From: Sanderia malayensis
Taxonomy: Eukaryota; Cnidaria; Scyphozoa; Semaeostomeae; Pelagiidae
NCBI GenBank assembly: GCA_013076295.1
Contig: RQOL01000466.1
Span: 682,001 to 746,000, forward strand
Direction: 5' to 3'
DNA length: 64,000 bases
Part shown: piece after piece, positions 1 through 11,552 of the stretch
Position numbering within the stretch: position 1 is the stretch's first letter
Layout of the letters: every line of letters begins with the position of its first letter
Notes under the pieces: model-generated
Database searches by the model: none
What the model saw: the letters and a program-made list of their open reading frames with translations, nothing else
What the model was told of the DNA's origin: nothing
Translations under genes and position numbers: made by a program

Positions 1-890
1 TTCAAAATTAAATCAGTTTCTTGCTGATTGGTTAGGGTTCTTGCTTCGAGTACTGCAGTTCCTCAACCTCTTCTGACTTTTGTGTACTAGTTTCTTATAG
101 ACGGCTTCTTGTAAAAGAAAATAGATTTATTTGATGGATAATTTGTTTGACAGTTTAAGGCCATCTTGATTCAGTTAGTTTAGCGTCACGGCATGGCATA
201 GTTTTAGCAAAGTAAAGTGTGACATTGATGCTTGATGCGGAAAAAGATATCTCTTGACAGTTTCAGACCATCTTGATTCAGAATGTAGCGATAAAATTGA
301 TATATGTACCTTTCATTAGTTTTGTTTTTTCAAATTTAATGATAGATTGGTTATTGAATAAGAGTGGTTCATATTGTTGAGAATATAGATATGTTACTTT
401 TAAATGTTACGATACAAGCTTGACCATGCTATTTACAAAACATCATCAGTTTACGAATTATTTTGTTTTTATCTTCTCTGCACTATGCACAATATTTCGT
501 TTCATTGTTATGTTTTTGTTTCTGCTTAGAACTCTCAGCAATTACGTATCATTCAGCATATTGGGGGTATGAGCAGAAAGGCGCACAAGGTAAAGAAATT
601 CAAATTTTACTCAAATGTTATCATATTAGCATCATTTAGTATTGCATATAGAAACAGGCATGTTTAGATTGCCATATTACAATTTCTTTTAAAGTTAGAT
701 ATAGATTAGATTAATCCTCTTGAATTTCAAGTCACATAATGCAGAAATATATTCGATATAGTTCAACAATTATCCTGACATCCGGAATATGTCGATTAAT
801 CAACTTCTTCCCATTTGCTTTGACAATTTTTCAATTTTCTTCGTTGCTTTTATTTCATCAATAGTCCAGTAAGGCTTTTTGTTGTAGCTA
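1..890. other. Left-edge region, one weak exon candidate
   Basis: No convincing gene. A stretch at 531-590 on the plus strand is bounded by a good acceptor (pyrimidine-rich run ending in TTAG) and an AAG/GTAAAG donor and is open in two frames. It could be an internal exon of a gene starting left of the window. It encodes nothing I recognise and no clear partner exon is visible. The rest is AT-rich sequence without structure I can name. Confidence 0.25.
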
Positions 891-952
891 CTAATGGAAT
901 AAGGTATCTAAGTGTCCGTATTTCAATAATCTTCTATCAGTCTTCTGGTTGC

Positions 953-1872
953 TTAACCGCAGATGTTGCACATTGGTGGTGGTGGTGCTGGAGGTGGTGG
1001 GCAGCATACCATTGGTGGTGGTGGTGGTGGAGGAGGTGGGGGTGGTGGTGGTGGTGGTGGTGGAGGAGGTGGTGGAGGTGGTGGTGGTGGTGGAGGTGGT
1101 GGTGGTGGAGCACAACATGGCATTGGGCAGACCTTCATGCAGTGATGTACACAGATTGGTGGGCATGGTGGGGGTGGTGGAGCTGGTGCACCTGGTGGTC
1201 CTGGTGGTCCGGCTGGTCCAACTGGTCCCATTGGTCCTGGGCCTCCTGGGCCTCCTGGAGGTCCCATTGGTCCTGGGCCTCCTGGGCCTCCTGGGTGTCC
1301 TGGTGCTCCTGGTGGTCCTGGTGGTCCTGGAACTGGTGGGGGAGGTGGTGGTGGAGGTGGTGGTGGTGGTGGTGGAGGAGGAGGTGGTGGTGGTGGTGGT
1401 GGGGGTGGTGGAGGTGGTGGTGGTGGTGGAGGTGGTGGTGGAGGTGGCGGTGGTGGTGCACAGCATGATGGTGCACATGCTGGTGCACATGATGGTGCAC
1501 AGCCAAAGCCGCATGGGTTAGCGGATCTCTTTTCCTCTGAAAATGAAAAAACGATTGCTTAAATCCATGTTACGTTGTTATGCCATAGCTCTACTTTTAA
1601 TTGAATATATAATATATGTTAGCTTGGTCAAGCTATTTGAGTAAAGATATTTCATATAGTTTCTGGTTGCAGACAAGGGTGTTACAGATGTGTTGGCACA
1701 AGTTATACTGAGTTTTCCATGCCCGAATATGGCCTGAATTCATGTTCATCGAGGAATTGATTTAATTAAATTTAATTATTGCTTTAATTTAATCGAAGAA
1801 TTGAATCAACTTACGATGATTTGCTGAGGCAAAAGCCACGCATACTGCGACGAGGATTAACCTGATGTCCAT
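953..1872 (-). CDS. Minicollagen (nematocyst capsule protein)
   Basis: Structural collagen of the stinging-capsule wall, secreted into the nematocyst vesicle and disulfide-crosslinked. Two coding exons, 1815-1872 and 953-1536, joined in phase 1, give 213 residues. The order is: signal peptide (about 1-17); short propeptide ending in the dibasic KR at 22-23; N-terminal MCRD CGFGCAPSCAPACAPSCC (28-45); about 41 prolines; 16 uninterrupted Gly-X-Y triplets (90-137); short polyPro; second MCRD CPPICVHHCMKVCPMPCC (144-161); about 32 more prolines; and a tail with CC and CNIC. Family knowledge: minicollagens carry signal, propeptide, MCRD, polyPro, 12-16 triplets, polyPro, MCRD. The extra polyPro and Cys tail after the C-terminal MCRD is unusual. 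The start ATG directly follows a CAG acceptor, so a non-coding 5' exon must lie upstream; donors near 2332 and 3500 are candidates. The GGT/GGA tracts are prone to slippage, so proline counts may vary. Confidence 0.93.
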
Positions 1873-4800
1873 CTGAAAAAGAAGGGAATATGTTAGGCCA
1901 GAACACCGAAAGAGACTATCTAAATTACGAGCACTACAGCCAAATTATGTTGCATCGAGATTGGTTTGTGCCAAGTCTTTCTATAACAGATCAAGTTGAG
2001 TTATACGGCTGCGTTTTATTGTCTTTGGTGTTTCTTTAATTGAAATTGCTGATATGTTGTCGGCTGGTAGAGGTTATTTTATTGCTCCTGCTAAGCTCTA
2101 GCCATGTATTTTGTTTGAAAAAAACGAACCATTGATGCCGACCGTAGAATCCTAAGCCAGAGTCAATGGAAAAGATGGCTTCTTATCTTGACCAGAATGT
2201 CTCTCAACAGAACGTGACAGCAATTGAAAGTTGAAATGGTATTTTGTGACAATACAATGCAACAATCATCAGCAGTAGAATATAACAATGATAAATACCG
2301 AAAGAAGAAGTAGCTTGCAGTGAACAATACCTTGCTATTCTTTTCCTTTCTTAGACGAAGGGTTAAATGAGCAATCGATAACGCGAAGACAGTAGAACAC
2401 TGAACTAAACTGGTGGTAGAATACGTGGTGTGTAGGCAAGGTATGCCATTCGATGCATGATTAAATATTCATTAAAACTCGGTCAGTCTAACAGGAACCT
2501 GTTATTGTGACACACATACAAACCAAGGTCAGTGAATTTGTATGAAGCTCGGTCTTGCGCGACACGCTCCCAGCTGAGCATCACCGATTTATTTGTAAAC
2601 GCAGGCAATAAACCCTGCGTGCTGCTAACACCAGTTATTCGTGTTCGTCTATCTTGACGCCGAAGGCCCTTGTGATTTGCTTGCTCTAAATATATTTTCT
2701 ACGGGGACTGATAGTTTTGAGGTTTTGAATTGGGCCAAATTATTTAGGGAACTATTTTTCAGTGGAAATCTTGTGTTTTTATCTGAATATTCGCGAATTT
2801 TAACGTTTTCTTTGGCTGATTCAAAAGATTCTAGAAATATTTTGTGCTGGACTTCAACTAATTTTGCGAAGAATAATCGTCCAGTCAGTCTTTTAGTTAC
2901 GTTGAAAACAGAACTTTTTTGCTCAGGCTTTTCAATCGGGAATGATCTTTTAATTTCTGCAAATCTACATATATCAAGCAGATGCATTACTGATATAATA
3001 TAAAATCACAAAAATTGCAGCCAAATGTGTTTTCTGTGAGTCAGTTTGCTTTAGTAATAGGTTTTTAAAATTAAAAGTTTGCTTTAAAAATTGATGCCAC
3101 GATTTCAACAATATAAATTTTTGTTGCAAGTTAGTTTTAACCGTACGAATATGTACGTGACCGTAGGTTTTATCTCAGCAGATAAACTTTGTTGCGTTTT
3201 TATTTATGAGACTGTTCTCATAACATCGCCTGACCGAGGAAGCAATACTATTTTAAACCTTCTAATAGCCTTCTCAAATCTCGATTTGATATATAAAGCA
3301 AGCTCTACATGAAATACGATTGCAACAAAACCGTCTTAACGTTTAGTCATAGTAGCACAAATGCAATAGAAAACACATAGCATTTTACAATGTAGTCCTA
3401 ATTATAACAGTGATGCATGTGTAAAAGAACCAACATGCTAGAATTTAAGCTTAGCAAAAGTACAAAAAAGTGAAGATGATAAATAAATCTGTTTGCCTAC
3501 CTTGTGTGTTTGTTCTTTGCAGCGATATGGAAACTAAACTGCAAGTTGCAATTGTGGGATTTTGTTTGCAAACCGACCAATCAGAGAACAGTGCTGAATA
3601 ATTGAAAAGGTTCTACGTAAGTTGATCTTATTCTGCGCGTCCCGTGGACTCTCTAACCAAGTGGAGTGACTATGTCAATCTCGGGCTTGACCAGGTTATC
3701 GCGTTCCCGCAAACTTCATTCACAACAGCAAAATGTTTTCACTGACCTTACTGGTACGATTAATCAAAGTCGTAAACTAAAGCCAGTAAACAACATGCCA
3801 TTTGTGTTACAGAGGAATGCAATGAGAGTGATACGTTCTTAGCTTTACACGTTGGGCGAATTCTCATGTTCTTCAATTTAACTTGGCAATGTAACCTCTC
3901 ACTCAATCTAATCTAATTCATATATCTTCATATATACTACAGTTTAGAAAACTTCAACTATAGCCATAACTATAAGTGTGACTACAATAATGAAATAATA
4001 GTTAACTCCTTTAATTTGGCAAATATAGGTTTTACTAAATAAGCTATATCTATACTATGCTATGTAAAGGCTATATACTAGATACTATGATATAACTACT
4101 GGCATATTTTTTGCTATTGCTTTGTAAAGCTCCAGCAATGATAAAATCATTATTGTACCATATGTTTCTAAAAACTGTTCATAGAGTTTCAAGTCTTTCA
4201 AAATGCTTTCCAAAGGGAATATACACTTGTACATTTAATTACCATGTAAAGAAAGATATGATTCGCTTTTACCCTGAAAGAACAAAGGTCTTAAACATAT
4301 TCAAAAAGTAGGTCTAAGTCACAAATGTTTTGTTCAAAACGATAGAAGTGGAGCACTGTGGGTGTATTATACATTTAACCATAACTGCTTAACTGGCATT
4401 TTAAGGTAAAGCTAATGAAAGTACAACTAAGTAAAGTACAACTAATGATATGGAAATTTGCTAATTCTGGCTATAAATAATGCCAAGTGATGTTCAATTC
4501 CTTATCAGGCCATTTTTAACACACTAGCTACCAGGTAAATCTCCTAGTTGCTTGGGCTCACTCAATAACTTTTAAAAAAGAGAATGGCCTTTATTAGGAC
4601 CACTTTTTCAAAGATTTAGCTGTTTTAATGCAATGAAGGTATGCTTGTAAAATTTTCAACGTGCAATTGGCGTTTTCTACTTCATACACTTGTGTTTTCG
4701 GGGCGTTGTCGAAAATTTGCTTCCAGAATTGTGGCCCTTTTGAAAAATTCCCCAATAAGCTCAAATTTCTTGATAAATGCTATTGTTCCCTATTCCAGAG

Positions 4801-5639
4801 TAGTGAATCTTTGTGTCTAACAGTTTCCTTTCAATTTATGTTTCTTCTAATATAGATGCATAAAACCTTTCGTTTTTAAAACAATCCTAAAATTTATGCT
4901 GAACCATTTTTCTAATACCTTATCAATCTATTTTTATAGCATTCTACGTCTTTTAATTTATAGGTTCATCTAAATTCTCTAATGTTCCTTCTTTATTAAC
5001 TTAAATAAGTTCTTTTTATCTATGTTAGCTATGAATTTGAAAGTTTAATCTGATATATTAAACTATTGGCAAGTAGTTATGCATGTGCTATTCAAGTAGA
5101 ATAAGAGTGTAGTCACACACTATGATAGGAAAATATAGATTTGTCTTCAAAAGACATATTGAAAACTTTATTTGCAGGTACTGTGCATGAAGGTTGAGAT
5201 GATTTGTGAATATTTTAGAAAATATTTTTGCAATTGTTGGTATGTTCATTGCATGCTTCGACCCACGGTTGATTCAGGTTGATGAAATCATAAACATGGT
5301 CCAAACAGAGCAGGGGGTGCAGTTAAAAATTATAACTGGACAACGTATTACTATCCCAAAGGGTGTGTTGTCAATGCTTTAGCTTTAATTCAATGTATAA
5401 GTCATTCCCAAAGACCATCTTTTGATTTTAGGCTATTGTGGGCATAAAACTGCATAGAATATGCTGTGTATTGCTTTGAAAGCTCTTGCAGGCCATGGTT
5501 TGCTGTTTCTTGCTGATATTGCAAAGTTGGTTGGACAGAACCCCCGGTTGTTGCCAAACGATTCGGTTGATCTTCTGACAAGATCATTGCCTCAATTTGA
5601 AATCAATGCCCTGAAGCGATTGTTGTGAAGTGACCTGAA
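1873..5639. other. Intergenic region between divergent capsule genes
   Basis: This separates the minus-strand minicollagen from the plus-strand MCRD gene and must hold both promoters. Good minus-strand donors near 2332 and 3500 (AAG/GTATTG and AAG/GTAGGC) could end the minicollagen 5' UTR exon. Open frames of 112-120 codons on both strands at 2641-3003 resemble nothing I know and have no splice or start context. The remainder is AT-rich and I see no other gene. Confidence 0.4.
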
Positions 5640-5757
5640 CTGCTGGTGGCGTGACGAAGGCATAAACCGGAACGGCTAACCAGAGACACAAGGAATTCAC
5701 TTGCAACGTTATCTAACTCTTGGTCTTGCTATCCTCTGTAGGAGTAAAATTCAAAAG
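5640..5757 (+). other. Probable 5' UTR exon of the MCRD gene
   Basis: A strong donor (AAAAG/GTGAGT) ends at 5757, and the next good acceptor, TATTTTGTAG at 6600, lies four bases before the signal-peptide ATG at 6605. This suggests a non-coding first exon followed by an 843-base intron. The left boundary is a guess; no TATA box is evident. Confidence 0.45.
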
Positions 5758-6604
5758 GTGAGTGGTTTGTTTTATTTGTTTATATTTTAAGAATTAACTA
5801 AACTAAGCTTGTTTTTACTAGGTTGTTAAACGTCTGCATATTTTCTATGGACGTTCTTTTTTTGTCTCTATTAGCCTAGGTTTTTTTTTAAATAGCATTT
5901 TTCTTAGACAGAACTTTCTGATCTTGCATTAAATCTCATGAAATATTTTTCCAAAGGCTGAATAAAGTTTTAATTGCTCAATTGTTTGTGCCCTCGGGGC
6001 TTTCCTCCACTCTTTTGATGTTCATATTTGAAAAAGCGTTTCTTCCAGAAATGTTTCTTTCATAACCATTTGTTCGTTTTTTCGGATATTTTCTTGAAAT
6101 CCAAAAGAATTTTTAAGTCTTCTTTCTGTGTCATTCTTCATTTTTACTGAAATTGTCAGCAAAATTTGAAAATATTCTTATTGCAATTTTCATTCTGGAG
6201 AGTTTTTTGCATAATAGAAAGAGACTGTAAAGAAAATGTTAGTTTCTTTGGTAAATATTTAGTGTATTTGAGGGATTCGAAAAGCCCCAAAATAGTTATT
6301 AAAACTTTCCTGTTTCACCATGCTAGTGTTTCGAGGAATGTCATTCTTGAGGCTTTAGACTTCTTATAACTTTTAATCGATGTATAGAATTCCCAAATAT
6401 TTGAATTTTCATGATTGGGATCTCATGATCTTCGTTTCTGTCTTTACGACAAATTGAAAGGCAGCTGGTAATAGCTGGTGGGCTCAAATTCGGATTCAAG
6501 ATTTGATTGAATTTCATTCAATGCCACCCTTTCCTCTTTTTTATGATGTCATATGATCGATTGATACTGAGAGTTATTTAGCATTATTTTTATTTTGTAG
6601 GAAA

Positions 6605-9046
6605 ATGAAGTTCAGAACATTTTTCGTTGCTGCCTTGGCGTTTGGCCTTTTATTTGCATTGTTTGCCGATGCTAAATCCGTAAAAGGTACCATTATGATT
6701 TTTATTTTAACGCTTCGTAGCTATAGGTTTTTTCTACCATAGCCCTTTATAACACCCCAAGAAATGTAGGTTTTCTTCATGTATCAGATTGTACAGATTT
6801 TCCGTGCATTAATCCAGCTCTAAGCGCTTTTTATACGCCCACCAGCATATAAAAAATGCTGGGGTAATTATCCGGTATGGATGCACACTGACTATTTGCA
6901 CACTACATTTTTTTCTTAACCCAACACTGACCCTAAGCCCAACCCTAGCTATATCCCTAAATCTAACACTAAACCTATAACCTCAACCCTGACTTTGAAT
7001 CTGGCCCTAATAAAACTGTGGCCTGGGCCGCTTTGGACAACAACTAAAGCTCATGACAAGGACACCATTATTGCGAGTGCGGAAGCGTCGTGTCGAAAGA
7101 TTAACCATGGCACTTTTTATAAAGAGCAACTTTGTAAGGAACGAACATTTAAATCGGCGAAAAGGTTTAAAGTTCTCGTGCTACGAAAAACAAATTCGAT
7201 AAGGAACTTTTCAATTTTGAGTATTTTTATCACTGCTAATAACTGAGAATCAGGAAGCCAGTTTCATACTCATTTGCAGTCAAATCTCACCTCGCATAAA
7301 ATGTGTGCTACACGCATTTTCTGGCTTTGCTCACACGTGAATTTCTTTGGGATAGCAGTCATAAGACCCTAGGTATTAAGTAGAGGACCAAATTTGCATT
7401 TATAATTTAGGAGCTATTTAGGAACTTTCGGAACTACAATTTGGTCAAAGGAAGTACAAAAATAGGGAACCTTTGGAACTAGGCTTTAGGTAGGTCCCTT
7501 ATGAAAAATGATGTGTAATCGTGCCAGTGGGGTTTTCAGGAGAGAACTCGAATAATTAAAATTCGTATTCTTTCGAAAATTTTTAGCACCATTTTTAGTT
7601 CAAAATAATGTTGTCCAATTATTAGCGAGTACACTGCCAATTTGTGGCATTGTATATTATAAACAGTGTTGCTTATTACTTATTTCAATTTTTAGGAAAG
7701 AAGAAGTCGCACAAGAAGGCACATAAGAAGCAAGACCAACCCTCTGATTCTGGTAAACTTTTTTGCAAACGATTATATGTGCAATGATAGGACAACTTGT
7801 TTATTTGGATTTATCTCAAAGTAGTTGATTTATTGCTTGCAAGTAGATGAATATTCAACTGGGACTGAACGACGAGACCTTCTATGTAATCTATCATCTT
7901 ACAATAAACACGCACAATCAACTTGCATTTGTTATTGTTTTATAGGTGCCGCAGGAGGTGCCGCAGGAGGTGCCGCAGGAGGTGCTGCAGGAGGTGCCGC
8001 AGGAGGTGCTGCAGGAGGTGCCGCAGGAGGTGCCGCAGGAGGTGCCGCGGGAGGTGCTGCTGCTGCCAAACCAACATCAGCAGCGCCTGCTGCAGGAGCT
8101 AAGCCACCTGCTCCAGCCGGACAACAGCCTCCAGCTGCCGGACAACAGCCACCAGCTGCTGGACAACAGCCACCAGCACCTGCTGCTGCTGCTGCTAACC
8201 CAGCTGCAGGAGAGGAAGATGGTTCTGGATCTGGTGAGTTTTTACTTGTAAATCATTTTTTATCTTGCAAGCTTTCATGTGTAGAAATGCCAGTCACTTT
8301 ATTCAATTTGTTCACGTCAAAACTCAATCCTCATAGGCGCTGCACCAGATACTTCCACACCAGCAGGTGTACTTAAACCTTTAACTCGGTTATGTCCTGC
8401 GCCGTGTCCCTTAGAATGTGCCCCAGCTTGCAATGATGCATGCTGCCTTGGAATGATACCTCCACCACCGCAGATGATACCTCAAATGCCTGTTGGATGC
8501 AGTCCTTCGTGCGCACCTTCTTACGCCCCTTCATGTTGCTCAGCTGCTCCCATGATGCCACCCCCTATGATTCCCTGCCAGACACCTGGAAACTGTGGAC
8601 CTGCTATTCCACCTCCAATGATGCCTGCTGCAGCTCCATGTACTCCACCTGCCATGTGTGCACCACCACAGCCACCTCCATGTGCCCCACCACAAATCTG
8701 TGCCCCACCACCACCACCTCCAGCAATGCCTTGCTCTCCACCAGCCATCTGCCCTCCACCAGCTCTTCCACCACCACCTCCACCACCACCACCCCCAGCA
8801 ATGCCTTGTTCTCCACCTTCCATCTGCCCACCACCAGCTCTTCCGCCACCACCACCTCCACCAATGGCTTGTGCTCCACCAGCCATCTGCCCACCACCTG
8901 CTCCACCTCCAGCAATGCCAGCCTGTAGTCCAGCTTGTAAAAAATCTTGTAGCAAACATTGTCCCAAGAGATGTTGTAAGAAGTCTGCAAAAAAATCAGG
9001 TTCTTCTAAGTCCCAGAGATCCCACAAGTCCAAAAAGCATAATTGA
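6605..9046 (+). CDS. MCRD/proline-rich nematocyst capsule protein, isoform A
   Basis: Exons 6605-6686, 7696-7752, 7946-8233 and 8337-9046 give 378 residues; every junction is phase 1. A signal peptide (about 1-23) is followed by a Lys/His-rich segment, a Gly-Ala repeat exon (about ten GAAG-type repeats, then Ala/Pro/Gln), and a large Pro/Met/Cys-rich exon. That exon holds MCRD 1 CPAPCPLECAPACNDACC (162-179), a degenerate MCRD (197-210) and a C-terminal MCRD CSPACKKSCSKHCPKRCC (339-356), then a basic Lys/Ser tail. It has no Gly-X-Y stretch, so it is not a minicollagen sensu stricto; cnidarian proline-rich capsule proteins with MCRDs are the closest class I know. Probable role: secreted, disulfide-linked capsule-wall component. 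No AATAAA follows within 230 bases of the stop, so this isoform may share the 3' end of the next exon. Confidence 0.85.
6916..7012 (+). repeat. Degenerate telomere-like CCCTAA repeat
   Basis: Within the first coding intron of the MCRD gene, variants of AACCCTAA (ACCCTAAG, AACCCTAG, TCCCTAAA, GGCCCTAA) recur about ten times in 97 bases. It looks like a decayed interstitial telomere-type repeat or the tail of a mobile element. Confidence 0.5.
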
Positions 9047-9288
9047 ACAACCCCTTTCACCGGAATCTTTCTGTTTCCAATTTCATAATTTTAGTCTTAA
9101 GGGTTTTAGTTTCGAATTTTCTGCCAAACGATATTTATAGTATAATCCAATGTCATTTTTCATTAACCTGCTAATTCCAAAATACAAAAGGTGGCATTCT
9201 GGGAGCAAGGCAAGCGTAAGAAGGTGTCAATAAGACTTTGCATCCTGCCTTAATGTCCATTTGACCTACAACCACTTTCTTTCAACAG

Positions 9289-9818
9289 GTTTAGTCCCTC
9301 CAGTCAGCGATGGCTCACAACCACCCGCTGTCCCACCACCCCAGGCAGCACAAATCAATTGTGCACCACCAATGCAGTGCCCACCCCCTATGCAAGCGCC
9401 AATGCCAATGCCAATGCCTCAACCCATGCCTCAACCCATGCCACAGCCAATGCCCATGCCAATGCCAATGGCACCTCCTATGCAATGCGCAGCTCCCTGC
9501 ATGCCACCTCCACAACCTTGTGCCCCACCTTGTGTGCCACCCCCACCCCCACCACCACCACCACCACCCCCACCATGTCAGATGCCATGTCCACAGATGC
9601 CTCCACCACCTCCACCACCACCGGTCTGCCCAGCACCATGTGTTGCCCCACCACCACCACCACCACCTCCATGCCCAGCCGCATGCATGCCTCCACCACC
9701 ACCTCCACCACCAATGATGCCATGTGGCATGGGATGCAAGCATTTCTGCATTAAGGGTTGCCCAAAGAGGTGCTGCACAAAGAAGAAGGGAGGAAAGAAG
9801 GCCAAGAAACACGAATAA
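9289..9818 (+). CDS. Alternative terminal exon B (MCRD/polyPro)
   Basis: Starts after a clean acceptor (TTTCTTTCAACAG at 9288) and reads in phase 1, matching the donors of all three upstream small exons. Spliced from the Lys/His exon it gives 222 residues; from the Gly-Ala exon, 318. The content is Met-Pro repeats, CAPP-type Cys/Pro spacers, several polyproline runs, a C-terminal MCRD CGMGCKHFCIKGCPKRCC and a Lys-rich tail. It has no in-frame ATG near its start and no signal peptide of its own, so it cannot stand alone as a secreted protein. It may be a mutually exclusive last exon of the preceding gene or the terminal exon of a tandem copy whose 5' exons were lost. Confidence 0.75.
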
Positions 9819-9819
9819 A
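9814..9819 (+). terminator. Poly(A) signal AATAAA of exon B
   Basis: An AATAAA overlaps the TAA stop of exon B. No canonical signal lies between the isoform A stop and this point, so both isoforms could end here. Confidence 0.4.
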
Positions 9820-10410
9820 TGTCCACTAAAAGCATTGATAAACTCAAAGATAACAATTTAGTTTATTTTGGACAATTTTTCTTTTGTCAGAAATCAAGCT
9901 AAAATAGCTACAATTGTCAGCATGTATATTGACCGTGCCTTGATGCCTTTGCTTGGCTTTTGTACAGGCAATTATTGCTTATTAGATTAGCTGTTATTTT
10001 CTGGAATGTCTTATTATTTTCTTGTTCGTCAATGCCACTTGTTGCTTATCAATGTAAATAGATACCGCATGCTGTCTCTTCTTTGAAGACTGCTCACTTT
10101 GCCTTCAATAGCATTGCATTGCTTATGCAGAGGCCAGCGAGAAGCACTGCTTACTAGATCTATATGCATTGCGTTGCAAAGCACGTGCAGTTGATGTTCG
10201 GCGGGCGAAGGGAGCAGAAGACTCTAAAATGCCAACATGGCACCCACAAAACACATCACCTTTACAAAAAAATTGAAATATTATCATGTAAATAAAAACA
10301 AAAGTGAAATTTTGCCCAGACGAGGCTTCCGTTCCTTTCACACGCTATTTCATAAAAACAAAACGATAGTTTCGACAACTTTCTAAAGATGTCTTCTGCT
10401 CTCTCGTCAG

Positions 10411-10853
10411 GTGGCGGTGTAAGTGGCGGCATCGCGGCGTTTGGTACTTCGCCAATCGTCCTCGGCGGCCACCCACATCCCGGCCCACCAGCCGAAATCG
10501 ACTTAATGCCTGCTCAGCCACGAGCATGTGATGCGCCATGTCCCGTTGAATGTGCGCCAGCTTGCATGGAATGGTGCTGTTTCCCTTCGATACAAGCCCC
10601 ACCGCCAGTTCCAGCATCCCCGGCACCCGCCCCTCTGCCTTATGGACCTATGGCCTACAATGGAATTTCCGGACTGGCGCCACCAGCTGCCCCTGAGATC
10701 AGTACACCAGACCCAGCCTCAATGGCTCAACAACAATCCCAACAGTACTCAGCACAGATGCCAATGCCCGGTTACAAGAAGCACAAGATCACAAACCAGA
10801 GAAGTAAATCGAAAAAGAATAAGAAGGACAAAAGTCACAAAGGAGCCGAGTAA
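10411..10853 (+). CDS. Alternative terminal exon C (MCRD, Lys-rich tail)
   Basis: An acceptor with a pyrimidine-rich tract (CTTCTGCTCTCTCGTCAG) ends at 10410. The exon again opens in phase 1 and encodes about 147 residues with a Gly-rich start, one MCRD CDAPCPVECAPACMEWCC, Pro/Ala/Gln-rich spacers and a strongly basic tail. Its MCRD shares the C-x-A-P-C-P-x-E-C-A-P-A-C pattern with MCRD 1 of isoform A, pointing to exon duplication. An ATG at 10389 is in frame but gives no signal peptide, unlikely for a capsule protein. AATAAA at 10968 closes the transcription unit. I infer a third terminal exon of one gene; a separate truncated gene is the alternative. Confidence 0.7.
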
Positions 10854-10967
10854 GTAAGAATTTATCTGCAACTACAATTATTAAATTGTATCTAAATCTA
10901 TGAAAGGGAAACGTTGTTTTTTGTAAAGACAGTCCAGTGTCCCCACATCGACATGAATTAAATAATC

Positions 10968-10973
10968 AATAAA
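10968..10973 (+). terminator. Poly(A) signal AATAAA of exon C
   Basis: A canonical hexamer 115 bases after the exon C stop codon; it fits the 3' end of the MCRD locus. Confidence 0.55.
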
Positions 10974-11502
10974 AACACTGTAATTTAAGTGGACCATGAT
11001 CAAATTCAACGATACATGTATGGTATCGTATACATAGTGCATTAGATAACATTTGAAAACTTAATTAACCATATGCAATAATGAGAAAAAACTATGTTTT
11101 CTATAAAATATATATGATATTTAATGAATAAAGATTAATATGGACATTTTTGTAAAGACTACTATGGCCATCCTTTATTTAACTGGGCTATTCTAATATG
11201 AATGTGAATGACAGTGACAACTAAACAATGCAAAGTGACAGTAAATTAACCTAATCAACCCGTATGAAGGGTATACCATTGTTAGCATACAATGCGTTAT
11301 GTTTTTGACTACAGTAAACACCATTCATAATGTAGCTCACATTTTAAGACATTTGCCTGAGAAAACTCTGTTTGAAGCAACAAACAGAAGTTCTCATGAT
11401 TTGCATGAGAATATCCATCGAGAAGAAAGTCACATGAAGCGAAACCGCCTGTTATTATCGAAAGATTATATGCCAGGGCGTGCGTCTTAACGACTGACAA
11501 TG
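10974..11502. other. AT-rich spacer
   Basis: I see no gene or RNA in this spacer. It ends at the perfect hairpin starting at 11503. Confidence 0.4.
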
Positions 11503-11552
11503 CTTCCCTTGCTGAGCTGCTGGTTCAATTACCAGCAGCTCAGCAAGGGAAG
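11503..11552. repeat. Perfect 22-bp inverted repeat with 6-base loop
   Basis: The left arm 11503-11524 is the exact reverse complement of the right arm 11531-11552, with the loop TCAATT. The arms are GC-richer than the flanks and begin CTTCCCTTGCTGAGCTGCTG. A loop this short is not typical of an animal pre-microRNA; a MITE remnant, a replication-generated palindrome or a structured RNA are possible. Confidence 0.9.

Noticed and set aside
891..1521. Long Gly-, Val-, Trp- and His-rich open frames on both strands
   Set aside because: They are shadow frames of the GGT/GGA codon repeats that encode the polyproline and collagen of the minicollagen; only the minus frame with MCRDs, KR site and signal exon is coherent.
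2641..3003. Opposing 120- and 112-codon open frames
   Set aside because: No similarity I can name, no splice or promoter context, and both strands open equally, which fits chance.
8453..9140. Trp-, His- and Gly-rich alternative frames over the MCRD exon
   Set aside because: Out-of-frame readings of CCA/CCT-rich DNA.
11503..11552. Hairpin as a pre-microRNA
   Set aside because: The 6-base loop and absolutely perfect stem do not fit a typical animal precursor; kept as an unexplained palindrome.
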